In this document: positions 23,623-31,450 of the stretch, one piece after another
Layout of the letters: every line of letters begins with the position of its first letter
Numbering within the stretch: position 1 is the stretch's first letter
Source of the DNA: Desulfobulbaceae bacterium
Lineage (GTDB): Bacteria > Desulfobacterota > Desulfobulbia > Desulfobulbales > SURF-16
Assembly (NCBI GenBank): GCA_023230525.1
Contig: JALNXE010000042.1
Span: 1 to 34,487 of the forward strand
Reading direction: 5' to 3'
DNA: 34,487 bases
Made by a program: the position numbers and the translations under genes
Notes under the pieces: generated by a model
The model's input: only the letters and a program-made list of their open reading frames with translations
Database searches by the model: none
Told to the model about the DNA's origin: nothing

Positions 23623-23665
23623 GGCTCGTCCTCCTGGAACAGGAAATACCGTAAACAGTGCTTTC

Positions 23666-23693
23666 GTGTTATAAATTTTAACAAACGTAACAC
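23666..23693. promoter_or_regulatory. NikR operator
   Basis: GTGTTA-N16-TAACAC is a perfect inverted repeat with the half-site spacing known for NikR (as in GTATGA-N16-TCATAC of E. coli), and GTGTTA(C) half-sites are those expected in Deltaproteobacteria. It covers the expected transcription start of the cbiM promoter, so nickel-bound NikR should repress. nikR is encoded divergently 185 bases away. Confidence 0.85.
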
Positions 23694-23697
23694 CTAT

Positions 23698-23726
23698 TAG
23701 ATACGATAATATGATTCGTGTGTCAA
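23698..23726 (-). promoter_or_regulatory. Sigma-70-type promoter of the cbiMQO operon
   Basis: On the minus strand TTGACA (23721-23726) is followed after exactly 17 bases by TATCTA (23698-23703). Transcription should begin near 23691, inside the NikR operator, about 70 bases before the cbiM ATG. Confidence 0.75.
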
Positions 23727-23877
23727 CATCTTTTCTGCCGGCAGCCCGGCAATACCCCAAACAGCGAAATGGCCCTTGCGCCCCGTTAACCAGGGGGAAT
23801 TCGTTTATTTTTCCCGGGGAATCAGGTAGTATTGGGCGAAAGTACGCCATGAAAAATTGCAGCAGAGAGGGAGCGGC

Positions 23878-24294
23878 ATGGGAAAAACAGTCAGATTCGG
23901 GATTTCGCTTGATGAGAAACTGCTGATCGATTTTGATCAGCTCATTGAACAGAAAAGATACACCAACCGCTCAGAGGCGATCCGCGACCTCATCCGGGCA
24001 TCATTGGTGGAGAACAAGAACGAATCCACGGAAGAGGCCATCGGCACCGTCACCCTCATTTACAACCACCACGTGCGGGATCTCTCCGACAAGCTGACGG
24101 AACAGCAGCACTCCCATCACGACCGCATCATCTCCTCCCTGCACGTCCACCTGGACGCCCATAACTGCCTGGAGGTCCTGGTCGTGCGCGGGGCAGCCAG
24201 GGAAGTCAAACAGATCGCCGATGAGCTGATCGGCGTCAAAGGGGTCAAACACGGCAAACTGGTGATGACCACCACCGGCCACGACCTGGCCTGA
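23878..24294 (+). CDS. nikR: Nickel-responsive transcriptional regulator NikR
   Basis: The 138 residues show an N-terminal ribbon-helix-helix (TVRFGISLDEKLLIDFDQLI, then YTNRSEAIRDLIRASLVE) and a C-terminal ACT-like nickel domain. The ligands of E. coli NikR (His76, His87, His89, Cys95) correspond to His78, His89, His91 and Cys97 in HSHHD and LHVHLDAHNCLEV, so high-affinity nickel binding should be intact. The ATG at 23878 follows GAGGGAG; a frame seven codons longer starts with TTG and is less likely. It is divergent from the cbiMQO operon, whose promoter carries a matching operator. Confidence 0.95.
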   Translation: MGKTVRFGISLDEKLLIDFDQLIEQKRYTNRSEAIRDLIRASLVENKNESTEEAIGTVTLIYNHHVRDLSDKLTEQQHSHHDRIISSLHVHLDAHNCLEVLVVRGAAREVKQIADELIGVKGVKHGKLVMTTTGHDLA

Positions 24295-24313
24295 GCTGCC
24301 AGGGGCCGGTTTT
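24275..24313 (+). terminator. Terminator after nikR
   Basis: CCGGCC/GGCCGG and, inside, CCTGGC/GCCAGG form a two-part GC-rich stem with a seven-base loop, ending in TTTT. It overlaps the last codons of nikR and lies between convergent genes. The T-run is short, so efficiency is uncertain. Confidence 0.55.
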
Positions 24314-24334
24314 ATGCCCACCCCGCCTCACCGC

Positions 24335-25828
24335 TTAATACAGGTGCCCTTCAAATTTTGCCAGATAGTCCGGCGTGCCGTCTGCCGCCAGACGGTAAAT
24401 AACGCCACTGCTGGTTGCCGCATAGAGAGCGCTGCCGGTTAAATTATTGTTGCCAACGGTCATTGACACGATCTCCGGGAAGCTGACATGTTTTGCGTTA
24501 GCCGAAAAGGTATCGTCTGCCACGAAGATCTCCCCCAAATGGGCGGATTTTTCTTTGGCGGAGTATTTTCTTATCCCCTCATTTTTGAAAGCGATAAAGA
24601 TGGCGCCGTCCGCTCCTGAGCTGGTAATTGCCGTAATTTCCTTTTCTGCCGGGAAAACAAGTATCGGCTCAAAGAAATAATCATCCATATTTTCCCGGCA
24701 GAGATAGATGCGCCAGTAATCCGCTGATTTTGTACATAAGATCGCATAAGGCGTGTCGTGCAGGCGGATGGTGGAAACAAATTCCAGGGTCGGCAGGGCA
24801 CTTGACGTCTCGTCGCTGAAAATGGAAATCTCGCCCCGGCTGATGGTTTTGGGGGAATACGCCTTCTCCCCCTGGGCATTTTCCCCTGGTTTCAGCGCAT
24901 ATACGCAAAAATATATGCCGTTTCCTTCAATGGTGTAAAACCGCTGAATATCACCGGTTATGGCAGAGATGCCGCCATGGGCAGGGGTGATGCGGGCAAC
25001 ATGATCATCTGCCCCGTTTTTTTGCCGGTTTCTGTCCGGCGGGATGAGGATGAGGTCTTTGCCGGCAAAGATGGGGGGGCCTGAGGGGCTGCTGAACATG
25101 GCCTCCCAATTCGGCAAAGCAAATTGAGCAACCGGCGCGCTTTTCCCGGTGCAATCCAGGGCCGACCATTGCTGACTCTTTTCATCAAAGGCATAAATAA
25201 AGCTGCCGCCCATGGCCTGGTCTTCATCGTAATACCCGCCCTGCCAGAAGACCTTACTGAATTGCCGTTTCGGGTCCTGCAAAAAAACGCCGGCGGCAGA
25301 GGCTTGGGAGAGGCGGGGCGACTGAACAGCCTGCAGCCAGCCCTTGTAACCCGCGGAGGTCATGGAATTCTGCCCCGGCACCTCCAGGGCAAATTCCGGC
25401 AATTTCCGGTAATGCAGGTAATGGGTTATCTTCTTCAGTTTTATTGGCTGGTCACTGACTGCGGGAATTTTCTCCGGGAAATGATCCGGGGTGAGAATAT
25501 ACAGATAACTGAGCGATAACTTGCCGTAATCGCCTTGATGAGAGATTTTTGTCTCGGGAATCAGGAATTCTCCATGGGAGTCGGTGGTTGCCTCCTGGGC
25601 GTCACCGGCAAAATCACCGGAGCCGGCAACCGAACTGGAGCTGCCGCGATAGACAGCCAGGGCCACCGCGCCCTTTACCGGCTTATTGGTCTCCATATCA
25701 AGGACTTTGCCCCTGACTTCCGGCATCAGGTAGTGCGGTCCCATTAGCGATGCGCAACCGGAGAGCATGGCACCAAGCAGGAGAAAAATAATCGTCGAGC
25801 AAAAAGATTGAATAAGGAATCTGTTCAT
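24335..25828 (-). CDS. Putative lipoprotein with carboxypeptidase-regulatory-like domain
   Basis: The 497-residue protein begins with a lipoprotein signal peptide; the lipobox is LSGC with Cys25, followed by ASLMG, so outer-membrane sorting is likely. Residues about 37-110 (VRGKVLDMETNKPVKGAVALAVY) match the start of carboxypeptidase-regulatory-like beta-sandwiches. The rest is beta-rich with repeated short strands (SALYAATSSGVIYRLAADGTPDYL near the end), suggestive of a propeller-like fold, but I recognise no family. It follows the DUF190-CBS gene by 69 bases on the same strand and may belong to that array or be independent. No clear ribosome-binding site is seen. Confidence 0.68.
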   Translation of the reverse strand: MNRFLIQSFCSTIIFLLLGAMLSGCASLMGPHYLMPEVRGKVLDMETNKPVKGAVALAVYRGSSSSVAGSGDFAGDAQEATTDSHGEFLIPETKISHQGDYGKLSLSYLYILTPDHFPEKIPAVSDQPIKLKKITHYLHYRKLPEFALEVPGQNSMTSAGYKGWLQAVQSPRLSQASAAGVFLQDPKRQFSKVFWQGGYYDEDQAMGGSFIYAFDEKSQQWSALDCTGKSAPVAQFALPNWEAMFSSPSGPPIFAGKDLILIPPDRNRQKNGADDHVARITPAHGGISAITGDIQRFYTIEGNGIYFCVYALKPGENAQGEKAYSPKTISRGEISIFSDETSSALPTLEFVSTIRLHDTPYAILCTKSADYWRIYLCRENMDDYFFEPILVFPAEKEITAITSSGADGAIFIAFKNEGIRKYSAKEKSAHLGEIFVADDTFSANAKHVSFPEIVSMTVGNNNLTGSALYAATSSGVIYRLAADGTPDYLAKFEGHLY

Positions 25829-25897
25829 AATGGTGTTCGCGAACTGCCATCCGTTTCGAAGGTTTGTTGAATATTTTCTCCGACTTATTGCAGCATC

Positions 25898-27208
25898 TCA
25901 ACCCGGCTGCGGAGACGAAAGTTTTTCTCCCTTATCAAACCCGGTGCGCAACAAGGAATCGCGGCTGATCATGCCCCGGAACCTCCCCTGGGCATCGAGC
26001 ACCGGCAGGCGTTTGAAGCCTCTTTCGGTCATGAGCCTGATGGCCTCGTCCAGGGTGGCGGTTTCCCCGATGGTGACCATGTCCGTCTGCATGACCTCGG
26101 CGGCGGTCCTGGCCCGCAGCAGATCACGGAACTCGCGGTATTTCCTGCCGCGTTCCGTAAAGGGGATTTTACTCACGAAATAATTCCAGATGCCCTCGTA
26201 ATGGGCGGGGGAGAAGGCGATCAGCAGATCCCGGTCAAAGATCAGCCCCAGAAAACGGCCGTCCCCGTCCACCACCGCCACCCGCTGGATGTCGTTGGCG
26301 TCGATCATCTGGATAACTTCCTCAACCGAGGTCTCCGGCCGTGCCGTCAGCGTATCCCTGCGCATGATGTCCGAGACCAGGCGGAGGTTGTCCACTTCGA
26401 TGCGCTGCCTCTGGAAACTCTTCCAGTCCGGCGCCTCCTTCATGATGGTGCGAAATATGTCAATGCGCGAAAGCATGCCGACCAACCTGCCGGCCGCATC
26501 AACAACCGGCAGACGTTTCACCTGTTTTTCGAGCATCCGCTCCACGGCCTCCACCGCAAGGTCGTCTTCCCCGATACAGATCGCCGGCCGGGTCATGGCT
26601 TCCTCCGCCTTTTTGCCGGCAAGCGCCGCCAGGACAGCAGTCAGGGTACCGTTGCTCGCTACGGCCAGCAGACCGAGCCGCATGGGCATGCCCGCCTTGT
26701 AGATCAAGTCCCCCTGGGAAATGACCCCCACCGGCCGCATCGCTTCATCGACCACCGGAACGCCGGTAAAGACGGAAGAGAGCAGCAGGCGGACCACCTC
26801 GTCAAGGGGGGTTGCCGTTGAGACCTTCTTTGGCGGGAAAGTCATGACATCCCGCACCCGGATGTGCCTGGGGAAGATCGAACTTCGCGTTTTGTGCGCA
26901 ACGGCCACAAGATCATGAACCGCCACGATGCCGTCCGTAACCATTTTCTCGATTCCCGGCAGGAGCCTCTCCACTTCTGCCGCCGGGGCGATGATCGTGA
27001 TCCGTACCGGCATGTTGTAGGAAAGAATTTCAATTCTGCCGGTGGCGATCTCTCCGTTCTCGTAGCATCCCGCCACTCCCCGCGTCACCAGACAGCGCGC
27101 CCCGGCTTTAAAGGATTGAATATACTGCACAACGGCATCGGCGAGAGCCCTGCCCTGCCACCTCGCTTCCTCGCTGGTAAATATCTCGATGAGCTTGTAT
27201 TGCAGCAT
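25898..27208 (-). CDS. DUF190 (PII-like) protein with four CBS domains
   Basis: The 436 residues start with a DUF190 domain (about 1-105), a PII-like trimeric sensor fold often encoded beside CrcB fluoride channels. Four CBS domains follow, recognisable by VRDVMTFPPKKV (about 117), AEEAMTRPAICI, VSDIMRRDTLTA and AAEVMQTDMVTI, each with a later VPVVD/LPVVD/VAVVD/LPVLD strand. Two Bateman modules of this type usually bind adenine nucleotides. A role in nucleotide-dependent control of CrcB or other neighbours is inference. GGGAGGG lies seven bases before the ATG, and crcB ends 12 bases upstream, so they are cotranscribed. Confidence 0.88.
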   Translation of the reverse strand: MLQYKLIEIFTSEEARWQGRALADAVVQYIQSFKAGARCLVTRGVAGCYENGEIATGRIEILSYNMPVRITIIAPAAEVERLLPGIEKMVTDGIVAVHDLVAVAHKTRSSIFPRHIRVRDVMTFPPKKVSTATPLDEVVRLLLSSVFTGVPVVDEAMRPVGVISQGDLIYKAGMPMRLGLLAVASNGTLTAVLAALAGKKAEEAMTRPAICIGEDDLAVEAVERMLEKQVKRLPVVDAAGRLVGMLSRIDIFRTIMKEAPDWKSFQRQRIEVDNLRLVSDIMRRDTLTARPETSVEEVIQMIDANDIQRVAVVDGDGRFLGLIFDRDLLIAFSPAHYEGIWNYFVSKIPFTERGRKYREFRDLLRARTAAEVMQTDMVTIGETATLDEAIRLMTERGFKRLPVLDAQGRFRGMISRDSLLRTGFDKGEKLSSPQPG

Positions 27209-27220
27209 GACCCGCCCTCC

Positions 27221-27598
27221 CTATCGCAACCGGCCCAGCCACAAGCCGAGAAAAACCAGGGCCGCGCCGATGAGGTTATTGGCAAAAAAATTAGCGACCG
27301 TGACAAAATGCGTTTCGGCACGCACGGAATTGACCGTTTCCATGGCAAAGGTGGAAAAGGTGGTCAGTGCCCCCAGATAGCCGGTCACAAAAAAAAGGCG
27401 GGCATTGGGAGTCATGATGCCGAGGCCTCTTTCCGCCAGGGCAAAGGCAAGGCCGATAAGGAAACAGCCGGTGAGGTTGACAATGAGTGTGCCCCACGGA
27501 AACCTGCCGCCGAAGAGTTTCACGGCCAGGAGTCCCACCCCGTACCTGGAAAGCGCACCCAGGCTGCCCCCGATCATTACCAGAAATATTTTCATCAT
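27221..27598 (-). CDS. crcB: CrcB/Fluc fluoride channel
   Basis: This 125-residue protein has four membrane helices and the Fluc signatures GGSLGALSRYG, GTLIVNLTGCFLIGL with the pore Asn, and GYLGALTTFSTFAMET with the TTFSTF polarity track. Dual-topology dimers export fluoride from the cytoplasm. The start is one of two adjacent ATGs (MMKIFLVMIGG); the longer frame to 27754 overlaps the HAD gene and is not real. No fluoride riboswitch is visible ahead. It lies in a run of leftward genes between a HAD phosphatase and the DUF190-CBS gene. Confidence 0.93.
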   Translation of the reverse strand: MMKIFLVMIGGSLGALSRYGVGLLAVKLFGGRFPWGTLIVNLTGCFLIGLAFALAERGLGIMTPNARLFFVTGYLGALTTFSTFAMETVNSVRAETHFVTVANFFANNLIGAALVFLGLWLGRLR

Positions 27599-27630
27599 GT
27601 GTCCGCCATCCGAATGAAATTTATCGTTTC

Positions 27631-28101
27631 CTAAAACCGCAGCGTTGCCTTCAGTCTTTTCCGATTGAGGAGCAGATCCAGCGCATCGACTATCGAGACC
27701 ACCATGATATCCGACGCCAGGACTGCATCCGTGGCGCACCCTTCCTGAAGGCAAACGGCGATGCCGATCCGCGCGGTCCGCAGCATTTTCCGGTCGTTCT
27801 TACCGTTGCCCAAGGCGATTACCGTATCAGCGCCGAGTTCGCGAACGAACGCCTCTTTCTGCACATCATGGTCTTTACCCTCGAGAATCCGCACTTCACA
27901 ATTTATTCCCGCCAGTTCGGCGCCCGCCCTGCCGAAGGTATCGGCCGTCAACACATGCACGTCAAGGAATTCGGCTACCTTGTCCAGCCGCCATTTGGCC
28001 TCGGGCGCGAGCTTGCCGTCAACCGAGAGGGTCCCGGTGAAATCCGTCACCAGGTGTTGCAGCCCTACATTGCCAAAACCGGGTATGTCAAGTTCAAACA
28101 T
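27631..28101 (-). CDS. HAD-superfamily phosphatase, soluble P-type-ATPase-like
   Basis: The 156-residue protein shows the HAD core motifs: DFTGTLSVDG (20-29) with a nucleophilic Asp and a P-type-ATPase-like DxTGT in place of the DxDGT of phosphatases, HVLTADTFG (motif II Thr), the Lys of EGKDHDVQKEAF, and ALGNGKNDRKML (motif IV acids). There is no cap domain, so a small substrate or a protein aspartyl-phosphate-like reaction is possible. This corresponds to the uncharacterised soluble P-type-ATPase-like HAD group. AAGGGGG lies six bases before the ATG. The genes on both sides (GGGtGRT and crcB) are 24 and 32 bases away on the same strand. Confidence 0.85.
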   Translation of the reverse strand: MFELDIPGFGNVGLQHLVTDFTGTLSVDGKLAPEAKWRLDKVAEFLDVHVLTADTFGRAGAELAGINCEVRILEGKDHDVQKEAFVRELGADTVIALGNGKNDRKMLRTARIGIAVCLQEGCATDAVLASDIMVVSIVDALDLLLNRKRLKATLRF

Positions 28102-28125
28102 GAAAAGCCCCCTTTTCCCTGAAAT

Positions 28126-29121
28126 TCAATATGCTCCTTCAAGCGCCACCGCCACCGCCACGGAGGCTCCTACCATGGGATTGTTGCCCATCCCGAGAAA
28201 GCCCATCATCTCGACGTGGGCCGGGACCGATGACGAACCGGCGAACTGGACGTCGGAATGCATCCTGCCCATGGTGTCCGTCATGCCGTAAGAGGCCGGA
28301 CCGGCCGCCATGTTGTCAGGATGGAGGGTACGTCCGGTGCCCCCGCCCGAGGCCACGGAAAAGTATTTTTTGCCCTGTTCCAGGCACTCCTTCTTGTAGG
28401 TGCCGGCCACGGGATGTTGAAAGCGGGTCGGATTGGTGGAGTTGCCGGTGATGGAGACATCCACCCTCTCATAGTGGTTGATGGCCACTCCCTCCCGGAC
28501 GTCGTCGGCGCCGTAACAGCGCACCTTGGCCTTCTCCTCGCTGGAATAGGACTTCTCCCGGACGACATGCAACGCCCCGGCAGCGTAATCGAACCGCGTC
28601 TGCACATAGGTGAAGCCGTTGATGCGGGAGATGATCTGGGCGGCATCCTTGCCCAGTCCGTTCAGGATGACCCGCAGCGGTGTGACGCGGGCCTTATTGG
28701 CCGATCTGGCCAGGCCGATGGCGCCCTCGGCGGCAGCGAAAGACTCGTGGCCGGCCAGAAAGGCGAAGCATTTCGTCTCCTCGGACAACAGCATGGAGGC
28801 CAGGTTGCCATGGCCGATACCCACCCGTCGCTCCTCCGCCACCGAACCGGGAATGCAGAAGGCCTGAAGACCCTCGCCCAGGGTGCGGGCGATATCCACG
28901 GCCCTGGTCTCGCCTTTGCTCAAGGCGATAGCAGCGCCGAGAATATAGGCCCAGCAGACGTTCTCAAAACAGATCGGCTGGATGCCCCTGACAATGCCAT
29001 GCACGTCCACGCCCTTGGCGTCACACTCCCGTCGGGCCTCCTCCAGGGAGGCGATGCCGTATTGGGCCAGCACGGCAGTGATTTTCTCAATCCTGCGTTC
29101 GTATCCTTCAAACAGAGCCAT
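28126..29121 (-). CDS. GGGtGRT family protein
   Basis: The 331 residues carry the family-defining SGGGTGRT at 258-265, followed by LHPDNMAAGPASYGMTDTMGR. Other conserved-looking parts are GIQPICFENVCWAYILGAAIA and GIGHGNLASMLLSEETKCFAFLAGHESFAAAEGAIGLA. This family is encoded beside a NifU-like scaffold protein in many anaerobes, as here (gap 15 bases), and is thought to take part in iron-sulfur or redox metabolism, but its reaction is not known to me. No signal peptide or membrane helix is evident. Confidence 0.9.
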   Translation of the reverse strand: MALFEGYERRIEKITAVLAQYGIASLEEARRECDAKGVDVHGIVRGIQPICFENVCWAYILGAAIALSKGETRAVDIARTLGEGLQAFCIPGSVAEERRVGIGHGNLASMLLSEETKCFAFLAGHESFAAAEGAIGLARSANKARVTPLRVILNGLGKDAAQIISRINGFTYVQTRFDYAAGALHVVREKSYSSEEKAKVRCYGADDVREGVAINHYERVDVSITGNSTNPTRFQHPVAGTYKKECLEQGKKYFSVASGGGTGRTLHPDNMAAGPASYGMTDTMGRMHSDVQFAGSSSVPAHVEMMGFLGMGNNPMVGASVAVAVALEGAY

Positions 29122-29136
29122 ATCCTGTTTCTCCTC

Positions 29137-29829
29137 TCATTCGTGTCGCGGGTTGATGGTGCGGGCCGCTTCATTGAAGCGGCCATAGGTGGAGGTTGAC
29201 TTGGCCAGGGCCTCATTAGCGTCCGTCCCCTGCCGGATCATCTCCATCATCCGGCCCAAGTGGACAAATTCATAACCAATGACCTCGTTGTCCCCGTCCA
29301 GGGCCAGGCGCGTAACATACCCCTCGGCCATCTCCAGGTAGCGCACCCCCTTGGCCATGGTGCCGTACATGGTCCCGATCTGGCTGCGCATCCCCTTGCC
29401 CAGATCCTCAAGCCCCGCGCCGATGGGCAGCCCCCCTTCGGAAAAGGCAGTCTGGGAGCGACCATAGACGATCTGCAGAAACAGCTCCCGCATGGCGGTA
29501 TTGATGGCGTCGCACACCAGATCGGTATTGAGCGCCTCCAGGATGGTTTTTCCCGGCAGAATTTCCGCGGCCATGGCCGCCGAGTGGGTCATGCCCGAGC
29601 AGCCGAGGGTTTCGACAAGGGCCTCCTGGATAATGCCTTGCTTGACATTCAGGGTGAGCTTACAGGCCCCCTGCTGGGGAGCGCACCAACCCACGCCATG
29701 AGTCAGACCGGCGATATCCTTGATCTCCCTGGCCTGAACCCAGCGGCCCTCCTGGGGAATCGGCGCCGGGCCGTGATCCGGCCCCTTGGCCACGCAGGTC
29801 ATTTTGTCCACTTCGGTCGAATAAAGCAT
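29137..29829 (-). CDS. NifU-like iron-sulfur cluster assembly scaffold protein
   Basis: The 230-residue protein resembles the NifU/IscU N-terminal scaffold in the form that accompanies GGGtGRT. Candidate ligands are Cys49 and Cys56 (GWCAPQQGACK), Cys77 in LGCSGMTHSAAMAAEILPGKTI, which parallels the GCGSAIASSS...GKT region of NifU, and Cys106 (LVCDAIN). The C-terminal part is longer than in IscU and has no obvious NifU-type Cys motifs. GGAGGG lies five to six bases before the ATG. It begins two bases after the stop of the zinc-ribbon/HEAT gene. A function as scaffold for, or partner of, GGGtGRT is inferred from constant pairing. Confidence 0.85.
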   Translation of the reverse strand: MLYSTEVDKMTCVAKGPDHGPAPIPQEGRWVQAREIKDIAGLTHGVGWCAPQQGACKLTLNVKQGIIQEALVETLGCSGMTHSAAMAAEILPGKTILEALNTDLVCDAINTAMRELFLQIVYGRSQTAFSEGGLPIGAGLEDLGKGMRSQIGTMYGTMAKGVRYLEMAEGYVTRLALDGDNEVIGYEFVHLGRMMEMIRQGTDANEALAKSTSTYGRFNEAARTINPRHE

Positions 29830-29831
29830 TG

Positions 29832-30236
29832 CTACCCTCCATGCCCGTTATTTGTTTCCGTATTCGTGTGTTCCAGCAACTTTCCTGCTTTTTTCCGGAC
29901 CAGGCCGGTTTCCCTTGCAAAGGTCTCACGAATGGCGGATATAGCCACATCCGTGCCTATTTTGTCAAGGGCATCAAGTATCATGCACTTGAGCTGGTAA
30001 CTCTCCGTCCGCTTCAGGAGAGCCGTCAGCGGCGGGATCGCCTTGCCGCTTTGCAACTCCCCAAGAATCCAGACCGCCATCTCCACGGTATCAGGCAGTT
30101 TATGACCCAGGGCGTTAAGCAGTTTTTCCTCAAAATTTCTTTTTTGCGCTTGGGTTATATCCGCCTTGCACTGAGCGCACCTGGTTGCCGATTCTTCAAT
30201 TTCCTGCCAGCAGAAAGGACAGAAACAGGTCTTCAT
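29832..30236 (-). CDS. Zinc-ribbon and HEAT-repeat protein
   Basis: The 134-residue protein begins with a zinc ribbon, Cys6-x2-Cys9 and Cys20-x2-Cys23 (CPFC...CAQC). Two or three HEAT-like helices follow (MAVWILGELQSGKAIPPLTALLKR, then CMILDALDKIGTDVAISAIRETF). Such proteins act as adaptors; no enzyme motif is present. The ATG at 30236 overlaps the stop of the MFS gene as ATGA, so translation is coupled. The larger frame reaching 30782 is a shadow of the MFS gene in its upstream part. Confidence 0.75.
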   Translation of the reverse strand: MKTCFCPFCWQEIEESATRCAQCKADITQAQKRNFEEKLLNALGHKLPDTVEMAVWILGELQSGKAIPPLTALLKRTESYQLKCMILDALDKIGTDVAISAIRETFARETGLVRKKAGKLLEHTNTETNNGHGG

Positions 30237-31432
30237 CTGGCCAAAGGGGCCGTTTTCCCCATAGCCAGCATCAGCCCGGCGAACAACAGCGCAGAAAGCC
30301 CCGCCGTTGCCGAGCCGTAATAAAAGGTGGCGGCTGGGGAAACATGGTCCCAGAGCCAGCCGGCGATGAGACTCGCGGGAAAGGTGGCGAGCCCGACAAA
30401 GGTGGCGTAGACGCCGAAGGCGGTTGCCTTGAATTCCGGGGGGATGATGGTGGCCAGAAACGCCTTCTGGATTCCTTCCGTGAGCCCCATGAAGAGGCCG
30501 TAGAAAATAAACAGCAGCCAGATGCCGCCCGGTGTCTCCACGGAACCAAAGCCGTAATAAAGACCGGTGAACAGCAGGAAGCCGGCGAGGATGATCCGTT
30601 TCCTGCCGAAGCGGTCCGCCGCCATCCCGGCCGGGATGGAGGAAAGCGAGTAGACGAGGTTGAAGATCAGATAGACCGCAGGTATCAGCGCGGAGGCGAT
30701 CCCGGTCTGCTGCGCCCGGAGAATGAGGAAGGCGTCGCTGGAGTTCCCCAGGGCAAAGAGGGTGGCGATGAGAATAAAACACCTAACCTTCCAATCGAAG
30801 TGACGCCAGGTGAGCCGGTGCCGTCCGGCATGAATGATCACTTCCCGCTTTTTCTCCTTAATGAAGAGGATAATCACAAACACGGCCAGCGCCCCCGGCA
30901 CCATGGACAGCCAGAAGACCAGCCGGTAGTTATTGTTATAGAGCTGCAGGAGCAGAAGGGCAATGGCCGGCCCGGCCACCGCCCCCATGGTGTCCATGGC
31001 CCGGTGGAAACTGAAGGCCCGGGCCAGCCGGCTTTTTTCCGCCGACTCGGCGATGATGGCATCCCGCGGCGCCGTGCGGATGCCCTTTCCCAGCCGGTCC
31101 ACGAAGCGTGACGCAAGAATCAGCCGCCAGCCGGGAGCAATGGCGATCAGCGGCCTGCTTAAAGTGGAGATGCCGTAGCCTGCGGCCATAAGCCATTTGC
31201 GGTTGCCGATCCGGTCCGAGAACCAGCCGGAGAAAACCTTGAGAAGACTCGCGGTCGCCTCGGCAATCCCTTCGATCAGGCCGATCATGGATTTGTTCAC
31301 CCCCAGCACGTTGGCGAGGAAAAGGGGGACCAATGGGTAAATCATCTCGGAACTCACATCCATGCAGAAACTGGCGAGACCGGCAACGGCGACGTTTTTA
31401 TGGAAGCCGAAATAGGTTTTTTCCCGTTTCAT
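30233..31432 (-). CDS. Major facilitator superfamily transporter
   Basis: The 399-residue permease has twelve predicted helices in two halves. The A-motif-like loop FSGWFSDRIGNRKWLM follows helix 2, and GMAADRFGRKRIILAG is its counterpart in the second half; DRLGKGIRTAPRDAIIAES after helix 4 is typical of a poorly characterised MFS group with broad or drug-export annotation. The substrate cannot be read. The ATG at 31432 follows GAGGG; the TTG one codon earlier is an unlikely start. It lies 18 bases behind the ABC transporter gene and overlaps the zinc-ribbon/HEAT gene by four bases. Confidence 0.87.
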   Translation of the reverse strand: MKREKTYFGFHKNVAVAGLASFCMDVSSEMIYPLVPLFLANVLGVNKSMIGLIEGIAEATASLLKVFSGWFSDRIGNRKWLMAAGYGISTLSRPLIAIAPGWRLILASRFVDRLGKGIRTAPRDAIIAESAEKSRLARAFSFHRAMDTMGAVAGPAIALLLLQLYNNNYRLVFWLSMVPGALAVFVIILFIKEKKREVIIHAGRHRLTWRHFDWKVRCFILIATLFALGNSSDAFLILRAQQTGIASALIPAVYLIFNLVYSLSSIPAGMAADRFGRKRIILAGFLLFTGLYYGFGSVETPGGIWLLFIFYGLFMGLTEGIQKAFLATIIPPEFKATAFGVYATFVGLATFPASLIAGWLWDHVSPAATFYYGSATAGLSALLFAGLMLAMGKTAPLAR

Positions 31433-31450
31433 CAAAAAATCCCTCGCCTC

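Noticed and set aside
27599..30300. Fluoride riboswitch (crcB motif) for the crcB array
   Set aside because: I saw no convincing crcB-motif RNA before crcB or before the genes ahead of it. Gaps are too short to hold one.
29832..30782. 316-codon minus-strand frame as a single protein
   Set aside because: Only the last 134 codons (zinc ribbon and HEAT) look real. The upstream part is a shadow of the MFS gene.
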